A stretch of 64,000 nucleotides of DNA from an uncultured Treponema sp. GTDB lineage: Bacteria > Spirochaetota > Spirochaetia > Treponematales > Treponemataceae. This document shows positions 1 through 7,105 of the stretch, in pieces. The notes below the pieces were generated by a model. The model searched no databases and was not told the DNA's origin. It saw only the letters and a list, made by a program, of their open reading frames with translations. The position numbers were made by a program, and so were the translations under genes. The DNA is taken from the NCBI GenBank assembly GCA_949300145.1, contig CASGDA010000005.1:124001-188000 (forward strand). The letters run 5' to 3'. Numbering within the stretch: the stretch's first letter is position 1; the number at the start of each line of letters is the position of its first letter.

Positions 1-1048
1 TTGAAAGCAAACCGAAATCAGAACACAGATATACAAACATCCCGGCGCAAATAACAATGATGGATACAATTTTCCTGCGGTTATTCAGAGTATAAAGCAA
101 AATATTCGCTAAGACCCATAAAACTATCATATCGGTGTCAACTAAAATCTGCTTAGGAACATCCTTTCCATCCAGATAACGGTATGCGGTTTCCACCGTC
201 AGTTTACCGATTTTGACAGGATATTGGGCGGCGGTTCCTGTTATAAAACCTTTTGAAATCATTGACTTTGCATCCGGAGAACCATCAATACCGTAAATTA
301 ATATTTTATCATCCAGTCCTCTCTGCTGCAACGCGGCAAGACTGCCAAGTGCTGTTGGATCATTATTTGCAAAAACAACATCAAAGTCCATTCCTTCCTC
401 AAGAAAATTCCCGAACTTTTCCGTTGCCACTTCTATTTCGGATACATCCGTAATCACTTTCACAATATTAAAATTACGGTGTTTACGGACAGTAGAAATA
501 AAACCGTCAAACCGCTGTCTTGTGGATGAAATTCGCGTGTCATAGAGAACGACAATGTCAGCTCCGCCAGACATACGATGAACCATATCTTCGGCACACT
601 GCCGTCCGGCCATATAATTATCAGACTGGATAACAGAAATAATATTGGAAGAATCAGAGACATCCGTATCAACAATAAAAACAGCGACACCAGCCTCAAG
701 ACAGGCATCAATAGCCGGCAGCACTTTTATCCGATCCACGGGATTCAATAAAAGAACGGATATCCCCTCATCAATCATGTCAAGAATCTGAAGATTCTGT
801 CTTTCCTGATTCTGGGCAGGATCCCTTGATATAAAAACATCCCCGTAATCATTCACAAGACATTTCATTGTCTCATCCAGAATCTGGAAATAGGGGTTGT
901 TCATTGTCATATATGTGGCCCCGAATTTTACCGGAGCGTTCTTTTTCAAATAGCCGGAGAAAAATACAAAAAGAAGTAATAAAACAGCGGAAGCTGTAAG
1001 AATGGAAAAACAGATTCTTAAAACAACAAAAACTATATTTTTCTTCAT
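1..1048 (-). CDS. Membrane-anchored periplasmic sugar-binding-type sensor (partial)
   Basis: No stop is reached before the window edge, so the 3' end is missing; 349 codons are visible. The protein starts with an uncleaved-looking hydrophobic signal anchor (residues about 5-27). It then follows the type-1 periplasmic-binding fold of sugar-binding proteins, with FGATYMTMNNPYFQ near the start, LLLNPVDRIKVLPAI, VFIVDTDV, then ADIVVLYD, VVFANNDPTALG and IYGIDGSPDAKSMI. After the binding domain the chain enters new hydrophobic segments (DMIVLWVLANILLYTL, then VSIIVICAGMFVYLC), which a free ABC-transporter binding protein would not have. I infer a receptor whose periplasmic domain senses a sugar and whose membrane and signalling part (histidine kinase, GGDEF or similar) lies outside the window. 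The start codon is followed by KKN and is preceded by a hairpin-forming region. Confidence 0.75.
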   Translation of the reverse strand, partial: MKKNIVFVVLRICFSILTASAVLLLLFVFFSGYLKKNAPVKFGATYMTMNNPYFQILDETMKCLVNDYGDVFISRDPAQNQERQNLQILDMIDEGISVLLLNPVDRIKVLPAIDACLEAGVAVFIVDTDVSDSSNIISVIQSDNYMAGRQCAEDMVHRMSGGADIVVLYDTRISSTRQRFDGFISTVRKHRNFNIVKVITDVSEIEVATEKFGNFLEEGMDFDVVFANNDPTALGSLAALQQRGLDDKILIYGIDGSPDAKSMISKGFITGTAAQYPVKIGKLTVETAYRYLDGKDVPKQILVDTDMIVLWVLANILLYTLNNRRKIVSIIVICAGMFVYLCSDFGLLS

Positions 1049-1060
1049 ATAAATTTTCTT

Positions 1061-1099
1061 GCTGACCTGCACATGATAATTACATGTATACAGGTCAGC
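1061..1099. promoter_or_regulatory. Two-tier inverted repeat upstream of the sensor gene
   Basis: Outer arms GCTGACCTG (1061-1069) and CAGGTCAGC (1091-1099) are perfect 9-bp complements. Nested inside are ACATG and CATGT around ATAATTA. The element sits 12 bp upstream of the sensor start codon. It could be an operator or an mRNA hairpin in the 5' leader; no T-run follows on either strand, so a terminator is unlikely. Confidence 0.45.
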
Positions 1100-1194
1100 C
1101 GTAAACAGACTTATGTCCGCTGCTTTTTGATATTCCTTTCTGACGACACAAATCGGGGATTCCTTCGGACTGACGACAGGTCCCGTACCAGGCT

Positions 1195-1400
1195 CGCCGG
1201 TAAAATCGCCGTGTATGCAGCTACATTCAAAACATGAATCCGTATGTGGCTGGAATCGCGGTCATCTCGCTGGTGCTTATTTTTTTCTGCCGAGAATGAG
1301 CAGGAAAATTCCCGGTTCACTGGTGGTGATTATCGCTGTCACCATTGCAGCGAAACTGCTGGATTTTCCGACAGAAAATAGAGTGGCAGACACCGGGCGG
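1195..1400 (+). pseudogene. Decayed fragment of a SulP-type anion permease
   Basis: The text NPYVAGIAVISLVLIFF (one frame, beginning at the ATG near 1234) is followed after a stop and frame change by PRMSRKIPGSLVVIIAVTIA and then AAKLLDFPTE. Joined, these read like the middle of a SulP sulfate/bicarbonate permease, where a hydrophobic helix is followed by P-R-x-S-x-x-I-P-G-S-L. Neither end of the family is present and the frame is broken, so this is a remnant. The remaining sequence between about 1100 and 1490 shows no other gene. The family match is from memory of the family pattern. Confidence 0.4.
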
Positions 1401-1494
1401 TAAAAACCATGCATACGATTTCTGCCCGGGAGAATCCTGTGAACGAACGGAATTGTTACAGGAGGTTGCTCATCATCTACCTACTATAGTAATT

Positions 1495-1536
1495 TTTTAT
1501 GTAATTTGTATATACAGGTATACAAATTACATAAAA
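1495..1536. promoter_or_regulatory. 18-bp perfect palindrome overlapping the ATPase promoter
   Basis: Arms of 18 bp (1495-1512 and 1519-1536, core GTAATTTGTATA / TATACAAATTAC) flank a 6-nt spacer TACAGG. A candidate -10 (TATACT, 1542-1547) lies just downstream. A candidate -35 (TATACA, 1519-1524) lies inside the right arm with 17-bp spacing. A protein bound to the palindrome would cover the promoter. Confidence 0.6.
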
Positions 1537-1553
1537 CCTGTTATACTGGGCGT

Positions 1554-2711
1554 ATGATCGTATACAGAACCATAACCGGCAAACTGGAATCACTTCTCAA
1601 GACATTTCCCGTCGTGACACTCACCGGCTGCAGGCAGTGCGGAAAATCCACTCTTTTAAAAAATCTTCTTCCGGACTACACATACATTTCGCTGGAGGAT
1701 CTTGATATAAGGGAACTGGCCCGCAGAGATCCCCGCCATTTTATTTCCGCCTACAGCCAGAACGTGATAATCGACGAAATCCAGCAGGTGCCGGAACTGC
1801 TTTCCTATCTGCAAACCCATGTGGATTCCGTAAACCGAAGCGGAATGTATGTCCTTACCGGAAGCCACAATCTGCTTCTTATGCAGTCAATCAGCCAGAG
1901 CCTTGCGGGAAGAACCGCCCTTTTGACGCTGGCGCCGTTTTCCATTCAGGAACTGCGGAATGCGGATATGCTTCCCCGGTCGGTAAATGAAATGCTGTAT
2001 ACAGGGAACTTTCCCCGCATTTATGACCAGCATATGGAACCGGCTGATTTCTATGCTTCATACATACAAACCTATGTTGAACGGGATGTACGCCTTATTC
2101 GGAACATAAGTGATTTTTCCGCCTTCACACGGTTTCTGAAACTCTGCGCCGGAAGGTGCGGGCAGATACTGAATGTCTCCCAACTTGCAGAAGACGCAGG
2201 AATCACGCGGAAAACAGCGGAAAGCTGGATTTCCCTGTTGGAAACAAGTTATATAATCTACCGGCTCAAACCCTACTACAAAAATTTCGGCAAGCGTATC
2301 ATAAAGAATCCCAAGCTGTACTTCTATGACACAGGGCTTGCGGCCTCGCTTATCGGGCTGAACGATTCACAACAGATTGAATCTTTTTATATGCGGGGCG
2401 CACTGTTTGAAAACCTGATTGTATCCGACCTCCTGAAAAAAAGGTTCTTCTCCGGAAAAACCGGAGAGCTTTATTTCTGGCGCGACAGCAACGGAGTTGA
2501 AATTGATGTCATGGAAGAGGATGGCACCGAATTATACGCATACGAAATAAAAGTCTCGGAGACAATGAATGCAGGCTTTTTCTCAAACATAAAAAAAATA
2601 AAAGATTCAGCGGGCATACAAATGCGGAACACCGCCGTCATATACGGAGGAAAGCTGGCAGTCCCGGCAAGCGAAACCTGCGGAAAGTATGTTCCCTGGA
2701 ATACGCTTTAG
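1554..2711 (+). CDS. AAA-type ATPase with DUF4143 C-terminal domain
   Basis: This is a stand-alone P-loop ATPase of the AAA_14/DUF4143 group. Residues 25-32 (GCRQCGKS) form Walker A. NVIIDEIQQVPELLSYLQ is Walker B, and TGSHNLLL is the sensor region. KLYFYDTGLAASLIG is the DUF4143 signature. Near the C-terminus, GVEIDVMEEDG and YAYEIKVSET have the E-x-D...E-x-K layout of a PD-(D/E)XK-like fold. Such proteins are abundant in accessory regions and their cellular role is not settled. An ATG at 1506 lies inside the palindrome, so I prefer the ATG at 1554. No Shine-Dalgarno precedes it and the candidate -10 is only 6 bp upstream, which suggests a leaderless mRNA. The gene stands alone, converging with the tail-tube fragment, whose end it overlaps by four bases. 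Confidence 0.85.
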   Translation: MIVYRTITGKLESLLKTFPVVTLTGCRQCGKSTLLKNLLPDYTYISLEDLDIRELARRDPRHFISAYSQNVIIDEIQQVPELLSYLQTHVDSVNRSGMYVLTGSHNLLLMQSISQSLAGRTALLTLAPFSIQELRNADMLPRSVNEMLYTGNFPRIYDQHMEPADFYASYIQTYVERDVRLIRNISDFSAFTRFLKLCAGRCGQILNVSQLAEDAGITRKTAESWISLLETSYIIYRLKPYYKNFGKRIIKNPKLYFYDTGLAASLIGLNDSQQIESFYMRGALFENLIVSDLLKKRFFSGKTGELYFWRDSNGVEIDVMEEDGTELYAYEIKVSETMNAGFFSNIKKIKDSAGIQMRNTAVIYGGKLAVPASETCGKYVPWNTL

Positions 2712-3046
2712 GCCGGTGCCACACCTTCATGCGCAAGGATGATGGTTTCCATGTGAATGTTGTTGCCGCCGGACTTGAAGCCTTCCACAGTGTACTTCTT
2801 CGGCCGGACACCGGTCAGTTTCCAACTGTGGACGGGGTTGCCGTTTTCGTCCAGCATAGCCACCGTGACATCGGCCCGCTTGATGGTGTTCAGCTTCACC
2901 TGATTGAACCAGTCCCACAGCTTATTGCCGTCCGTGAATATCGCCTTCGTCAGGGTCACGTCCCCGCTCTTCCTCAAACCCGGCATCTTTAGACAATAGA
3001 GCCTTCCTTCATAAATAACTTTAGCCTTAAACCGAGTCGGAGTCAA
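2708..3046 (-). CDS. Phage/contractile-system tail tube protein, N-terminally truncated
   Basis: The 112-residue product matches the T4 gp19-like tail tube family. It has MPGLRKSGDVTLTKAIFTDG, NKLWDWFNQVKLNTIKRADV, VTVAMLDENGNPVHSWKLTG, then GGNNIHMETIILAHEG at the end, which is the usual C-terminal pattern. Family members are normally about 140-150 residues and begin with a strand reading like F-x-V-E-I-x-G, which is missing here. The only start is TTG with a weak AAGGA nine bases upstream, and a stop lies just before it in frame. No sheath, baseplate or spike gene is nearby. I infer a leftover of a prophage or contractile injection system rather than a working tail gene. Confidence 0.65.
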   Translation of the reverse strand: MTPTRFKAKVIYEGRLYCLKMPGLRKSGDVTLTKAIFTDGNKLWDWFNQVKLNTIKRADVTVAMLDENGNPVHSWKLTGVRPKKYTVEGFKSGGNNIHMETIILAHEGVAPA

Positions 3047-3393
3047 TTCTTTTAATCCTTACATGGGGACGGTTTTCATCATAATCAATCCGCCGGTTTC
3101 CGATTATTTTTTTATAATACCAGTCCAGGCCGTCGCAACTTCACATAGCAGAATAGCGGGAAAAAACAGAAGTCCGCCTGTAAAAAGCACTTTACTACAA
3201 CATTAGATTGCCGTTGTCAAGAAAAAACACAACGAATTTCCGTCCCCATAAAAACAAAAAGCCCGCATTCCGTTCCGCTGCCGCAGTCCTTCCGGAAAAA
3301 CCCGCGCCTTTACCTGCAAAAATGTGCCGCCGTACAAAAATGCTGAACCGGATTACGCACTCTACTGTTGTATAACAATGCAAGGAGGCGAAC
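3047..3393. other. Intergenic region between tail-tube remnant and DUF2589 cassette
   Basis: No convincing gene is present. On the minus strand a perfect TTGACA (3220-3215) is followed after 17 bp by a poor -10, TAGTAA; this is a weak candidate promoter towards the tail-tube fragment. A short open stretch on the minus strand (about 3134-3018, ending in TAA) has protein-like composition but lacks a start. Near 3369-3379 the sequence TTGTATAACAA is a small palindrome just before the ribosome binding site of the next gene. Confidence 0.4.
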
Positions 3394-4017
3394 ATGGCTA
3401 TCTGGAACAAAAACAACGGACAGGGCAAAGACGGCCCTGAAAAAAAATCGGCGGTGGACCTTTCCGACGTAATCAAAGGAATGCAGCGCGCGGTCAATGA
3501 AGCGGAGCGTATGCTCGAAATGCACAACCTGCGCTCGCTCAGGAATTTTTTCCATGAAGACGGGGACCCCAAAACCCTGGAGCTTCATCTGGCGGAAGAC
3601 AATTACCTTGAAGTTCCCGTGCTCGCGCTGGCGAACCACAATTCGCTTGTGCTGGACAAACTCACGATGGAATTCGAGGCGAAAATCGAACAGGTCGGAA
3701 TCAGCGACGCGGAGGATCTGCTCAAGGCGGTGCAAAAAAACGGCACGGTGGCGTCAGCGGAGGAAGAAGAAAATTCCGGCCGCAAAAACGACAAAAACGA
3801 CGGGGAACGCAAAATGCCTCCCAAGGCGGAACGGAACGCGGTGTTTTCCATCGGATTTGCGGGCGAGCCGAATTCCAATTCGCTCAAAGTCAAGCTCGAA
3901 TTTTCTTCGGTAAAACAAACGGAAGGGCTTTCGCGCATCCTCGACGAATACAACAAACTGATTGTCCCCTACAAAGTGGTCGAAGGCATGGACGCTTCCC
4001 CGTGGAAGAACCACTGA
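3394..4017 (+). CDS. DUF2589-related protein, first paralogue
   Basis: The protein has 207 residues with a strong AAGGAGG seven bases before the ATG. An N-terminal helical part (DLSDVIKGMQRAVNEAERML) is followed by a strand-rich core (LEVPVLALANHNSLVLDKLT, then MEFEAKIEQVG). A charged low-complexity linker (EEEENSGRKNDKNDGERK) precedes a C-terminal block, SLKVKLEFSSVKQTEGLSRI, then LDEYNK. The layout (helix, PLLALVP-type strand, D-x-x-x-M-E-F strand, linker, E-G-L-S-R-I-L-D) mirrors the two following genes, so I place it in the same DUF2589-like family as a more divergent member. There is no signal peptide or membrane segment. It is the first gene of a five-gene co-directional set. The function is unknown. 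Confidence 0.7.
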   Translation: MAIWNKNNGQGKDGPEKKSAVDLSDVIKGMQRAVNEAERMLEMHNLRSLRNFFHEDGDPKTLELHLAEDNYLEVPVLALANHNSLVLDKLTMEFEAKIEQVGISDAEDLLKAVQKNGTVASAEEEENSGRKNDKNDGERKMPPKAERNAVFSIGFAGEPNSNSLKVKLEFSSVKQTEGLSRILDEYNKLIVPYKVVEGMDASPWKNH

Positions 4018-4113
4018 CACGTTTTGAATGAAGCGCATGGTACACGCTTTTAACCCACGGTTGTAACCCGGCCGCTGCAGAGACCGGAAAAACAATACAG
4101 CAAGGAGGTCCCT

Positions 4114-4695
4114 ATGGGAAAGATTGCGGAAATGATGGGAGGTCTTCCCATGAATGAGCTCATCGGTGCGCCGATGGTCTCCGTTGTTTCGGCACAGCGC
4201 GATCTGGCGCACGTGATGATCGATTACGTGAACGACGTCGGATACGCCGAGCCGAATTCTACCGACGCGCGGATGCTTGAGTTCAAGCTCAAAAAGCCGG
4301 TGATTTCGGACGATGCCGTCACTTCGACGGAAGTGAGCATACAGGCGCCGGTGCTGGGAATCCTTCCGATGCCCGCGCTGCTTGTGGATCACGTCACAAT
4401 CGATTTCCAGATGGAAGTCACCGCGGCGGAATCGAGCAAGTCGAACACAAGCGCGGAGGCTTCGGCGACGGCTTCAGGCGGTTTCGGGTGTTTCAAGGCG
4501 TCTGTCACCGGAAAGGTTTCAACGAGCAAGGAAAACACACGCTCAACGAACCAGACGGCCAAGTACCAGATTCACGTCGAAGCGAACCAGCAGCCGTCAA
4601 CGGAATGTCTCGCCAAGCTGATGGATATGTTCGCGTCCTGCACGGAACCCATCGACATTCGTTCCGGAAGCGGGAATGCGTCCAGCGCGGCATAG
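4114..4695 (+). CDS. DUF2589 family protein, second paralogue
   Basis: The 193-residue protein is preceded by AAGGAGG. It shows the full DUF2589 pattern: MNELIGAPMVSVVSAQRDLA helix, VNDVGYAE, VSIQAPVLGILPMPALLVDH strand, then VTIDFQMEVTAAE. A Ser/Ala/Gly-rich loop (about residues 105-135) precedes TRSTNQTAKYQIHVEANQQP, and CLAKLMDMFAS closes it. No enzyme motif, signal or membrane helix can be seen. The F-Q-M-E-V-T and N-Q-(T/S)-A-K-Y-Q-I phrases are shared almost word for word with the next gene, so the two are recent or co-evolving paralogues. The function is unknown. A 96-bp gap separates it from the first paralogue and a 19-bp gap from the third. Confidence 0.8.
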   Translation: MGKIAEMMGGLPMNELIGAPMVSVVSAQRDLAHVMIDYVNDVGYAEPNSTDARMLEFKLKKPVISDDAVTSTEVSIQAPVLGILPMPALLVDHVTIDFQMEVTAAESSKSNTSAEASATASGGFGCFKASVTGKVSTSKENTRSTNQTAKYQIHVEANQQPSTECLAKLMDMFASCTEPIDIRSGSGNASSAA

Positions 4696-4714
4696 CGTAA
4701 AGGAGCGGTAAAAG

Positions 4715-5266
4715 ATGGCGGACGACGGAACACCTGCAAAACAAAACACAGTCACTGACATTTCAATCGCAGATCTGATTGCAGCTCCTTTGAAGGCCGC
4801 GGCGGACGCACAGCTGGATTTGGCGAAGAGCACCGTTGAATTCATACATTCAGTGGGCGTGGAAAAAGATCCCGGAGGAAGGGACAGACTGAAAACCTTA
4901 TCCATGCGCCTGCAACGCCCGGCCCGGGATGGCGGAAAAACGGACAGTGTGTTCATACAGGCTCCGCTGCTCGCCATCGTGCCCGTACCGAATCTGGCGG
5001 TGGAAGAAGTGGACATCAATTTTCAGATGGAAGTGACATCGACGGCAAAAACACAAAGCACGGAACAGGAGGACGGGGGACAGGCGGTCACCGTCTGCGG
5101 AAAAGTTTCCTCCGGCGCGGGACAGACACGGGAGACGAACCAGAGCGCGAAATACCAGATACAGGTAAAGGCGCGCAGACAGGAAACGCCCGAAGGCTTG
5201 AGCCGGATACTGGACGTGCTCGCCGCCGCAGTGACGCCGGGCACGGAACCGGAAGAAAAGGAATAA
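4715..5266 (+). CDS. DUF2589 family protein, third paralogue
   Basis: The 183-residue protein, with AAAGGAG upstream of the ATG, is the most canonical DUF2589 member here. It has ISIADLIAAPLKAAADAQLD and LAKSTVEFIHSVGVEKD, followed by PLLAIVPVPNLAVEEVDINF, QMEVTSTAKTQSTE, NQSAKYQIQVKARRQETPEG and LSRILDVLAAAVTP. The alternation of hydrophobic strands with a disordered Thr/Ser/Gln loop suggests a beta-sandwich with a flexible insertion; that is my inference. There is no secretion signal. It lies 19 bp after the second paralogue and 10 bp before the DUF261 gene, so co-translation is likely. The function is unknown. Confidence 0.82.
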   Translation: MADDGTPAKQNTVTDISIADLIAAPLKAAADAQLDLAKSTVEFIHSVGVEKDPGGRDRLKTLSMRLQRPARDGGKTDSVFIQAPLLAIVPVPNLAVEEVDINFQMEVTSTAKTQSTEQEDGGQAVTVCGKVSSGAGQTRETNQSAKYQIQVKARRQETPEGLSRILDVLAAAVTPGTEPEEKE

Positions 5267-5276
5267 GGAGGAACCG

Positions 5277-5687
5277 ATGGCACAGACAAACGAAAGCCGG
5301 CAAAAGACAATGAAAACGCTCGGCGAATACGGATGCTATTTTCTTTCGCTCGTGCACCTTGCGGAAAACATCAGCAGAAAACGCATCGACGCGGTGGAAG
5401 CATATCTCAACGCGCTTGAACGCAAATGGATGGACGGCGAAGCGACCATGCTGAATCCGGCCGCGGTGCTCGGCAGCATGACGGGGCTCACGTTTTCCGT
5501 GAGGAAGGAATCCGCGGAATACAGGGTCAAAGACGACGAGTACGAAGTGCTGCTTTTCACCAACGGAACGTACAACCACTTTGTCCTCGGAGACGGAACG
5601 GGAGGCGTCGCCTACGATCCGCTCGGAGATTCGCGCACCGTGGCAACGGGAAAATGCATAGGAAAGCGCATTTTCGCACGGGCGTGA
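5277..5687 (+). CDS. DUF261 family protein with papain-like Cys-His-Asp order
   Basis: The 136-residue protein, with SD AAGGAGG, resembles DUF261, a family I associate with spirochaetes and often with phage-like regions. Residues 16-30 (GEYGCYFLSLVHLAE) place Cys20 at the start of a helix. Asn100-His101 (YNHFVLGDG) and Asp114 (YDPLGDS) follow. The order Cys-His-Asp and the local patterns (G-C-x-x-x-S-L, N-H-F-V, Y-D-P) resemble C39/NlpC-like papain-fold peptidases. This is an inference from motif order, not a proven activity. There is no signal peptide, so a cytoplasmic or phage-lysis-type role is possible. It is the fourth gene of the DUF2589 cassette. Confidence 0.7.
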   Translation: MAQTNESRQKTMKTLGEYGCYFLSLVHLAENISRKRIDAVEAYLNALERKWMDGEATMLNPAAVLGSMTGLTFSVRKESAEYRVKDDEYEVLLFTNGTYNHFVLGDGTGGVAYDPLGDSRTVATGKCIGKRIFARA

Positions 5688-5711
5688 AAATAATTTTTTG
5701 GAGGAAAAATT

Positions 5712-6092
5712 ATGAAAGAGAAAATTATCATTGTAGCGCACGGGAATTCAGAAAAAGGGTCGGGGCATCCTTCTGTCAAGACAATCACAAAATCGGAACA
5801 GCCGTTGACATTTGACGAAGCAAAAGCTTACATAGACGGGGCTTTTTCACCTGAATACCCATCTGTCTCCATGAATGAATTCTTTCCACTCAATGACGAC
5901 GAATGTATGCGTCTGTTCGGAAAAGTTCCCCAGGGAAGCGGGATTGTAAATACCGGTCTGCGCCGGAGCAGGAATTCTAAAGGCGAGGAAATATTTGTTC
6001 TGCGCGACACCAATTCCAATCTTTCTGCAATCGGACTATTCGCAGATAAAAACAAGTATACCGTAATTATGTTGGCTTGCAGAACCTATTAA
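5712..6092 (+). CDS. Small protein of unknown function in the DUF2589 cassette
   Basis: I do not recognise this 126-residue protein. It starts after a good TTGGAGG and has no signal peptide or membrane helix. It begins with a beta-like KEKIIIVAHGNSEKGSG, has a helix PLTFDEAKAYIDGAF, an acidic-aromatic stretch NEFFPLNDDECMRLFG and a C-terminal strand pair (EIFVLRDTNSNLSAIGLFAD, then KYTVIMLACRTY). It is 24 bp downstream of the DUF261 gene and 21 bp upstream of a strong terminator, so it is the last gene of the unit. Its codon use looks more AT-rich than its neighbours, which may mean separate origin. Confidence 0.6.
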   Translation: MKEKIIIVAHGNSEKGSGHPSVKTITKSEQPLTFDEAKAYIDGAFSPEYPSVSMNEFFPLNDDECMRLFGKVPQGSGIVNTGLRRSRNSKGEEIFVLRDTNSNLSAIGLFADKNKYTVIMLACRTY

Positions 6093-6113
6093 ACTTCCGC
6101 CTTTAAAAAAATA

Positions 6114-6157
6114 AAAACTCTCCGGGTGTAAGAATTTTCTTTCACCCGGAGAGTTTT
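6114..6157. terminator. Rho-independent terminator of the DUF2589 cassette
   Basis: A perfect 15-bp stem, AAAACTCTCCGGGTG (6114-6128) with CACCCGGAGAGTTTT (6143-6157), encloses a 14-nt loop. The stem is GC-rich in the middle and ends in T on both strands, so it can act in either direction. Confidence 0.9.
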
Positions 6158-6169
6158 GGAAAAAGAAGA

Positions 6170-7105
6170 ATGAAACACGCCTGTTTTATTATCACCGCTT
6201 TACTAACCGCCCCGTTCCTTTCCGCCCGCGAATATCCGCTCGGAATATACATCACCGGGCTGCACAATTTCGATTACGTGGGGCAGACATTCTGCGCCGA
6301 CTACTGGCTGTGGTCGCTCTACGACGGAGAGGAAACAGACTTCAACGGCTACCTTGATCCGGTGAACGACATCTCATTTTCAAGCAACATCTATTCTTCG
6401 GAACAGCTTGAAAACGGAAAGCACTGGATGCAGCAGAAAATACAGGCGGTCTGCCAGTACAAGTGGAACATGCGCAAATTCCCGTTCGACAGCGCCACAC
6501 TGAAAATAGAAATAGAGGATTTCCGGGATACGGGTGAAGTCGTCTTTGTCGCGGACAAAAAAAATTCCGGCGTGTCGAACATCATCGAAGTTGACGGCTG
6601 GGACATCACGGATTTTGAAATCAAAGACTCCGTGGTGGAATACGGAACGAATTTCGGAAACAGTCTTGCAGGATCGGAAGGCTCCGAATATTCCCGCATA
6701 TGCGCGGAGGTGAACATAAAACGGAGCAATCCGTGGGTGACGTTCTTCAAGCTGACGGCGGGAGTGTACATTTCGATACTCATTTCGTTCCTGCCGTTTT
6801 TCATGAAGCCGAACACCGATTCGCGCCTGTCGCTGCCTTCCGCGGGGCTGTTCGCGGTGGTGAGCAACAAGTACGTCGTGGAATCGACGGTGCCGTCATC
6901 GACATCGCTCACGCTTCTGGATTCCATCCACTCCGCAGCGATGATATGCATACTGATGATTTTTGTCGTTGTGATACAGACCGACGGAATGAGAAGCACG
7001 GAGGAACAGAAGCTGATTGCCAAAAGCTTCAGGATAGACCACGTGTTCGCCCTGACATTCGCCGTACTGTTCACCGCGGTAAACATCGGCCTGTTCTTCC
7101 GGTGA
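6170..7105 (+). CDS. Pentameric ligand-gated ion channel (Cys-loop receptor-like) homologue
   Basis: The 311-residue protein has a signal peptide (residues 1-19, ending FLSAR). An all-beta extracellular domain follows (about 20-187), with the family hallmark W-N-M-R-K-FPFD-SATLKIEIED around 99-117 and a late GWDITDFE strand. Four membrane segments come next: about 189-211 (FFKLTAGVYISILISFLPFF), 220-238, 246-270 (LLDSIHSAAMICILMIFVVV) and 289-309. The M2 region (LPSAGLFAVVSNKYVVESTV) is followed by P-S-S-T-S-L-T-L-L-D-S-I-H, as in bacterial channel homologues. The vestibule disulfide of animal receptors is not obvious. The ligand is unknown. It follows the terminator closely and converges with the recombinase, with no intervening bases. 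Expected location is the inner membrane with the ligand domain in the periplasm. Confidence 0.75.
   Translation: MKHACFIITALLTAPFLSAREYPLGIYITGLHNFDYVGQTFCADYWLWSLYDGEETDFNGYLDPVNDISFSSNIYSSEQLENGKHWMQQKIQAVCQYKWNMRKFPFDSATLKIEIEDFRDTGEVVFVADKKNSGVSNIIEVDGWDITDFEIKDSVVEYGTNFGNSLAGSEGSEYSRICAEVNIKRSNPWVTFFKLTAGVYISILISFLPFFMKPNTDSRLSLPSAGLFAVVSNKYVVESTVPSSTSLTLLDSIHSAAMICILMIFVVVIQTDGMRSTEEQKLIAKSFRIDHVFALTFAVLFTAVNIGLFFR

Noticed and set aside
3018-3134. Short minus-strand frame with protein-like composition (GLDWYYKKIIGNRRIDYDEN)
   Set aside because: It has no start codon and a stop directly upstream; it may be a decayed gene end but cannot be named.
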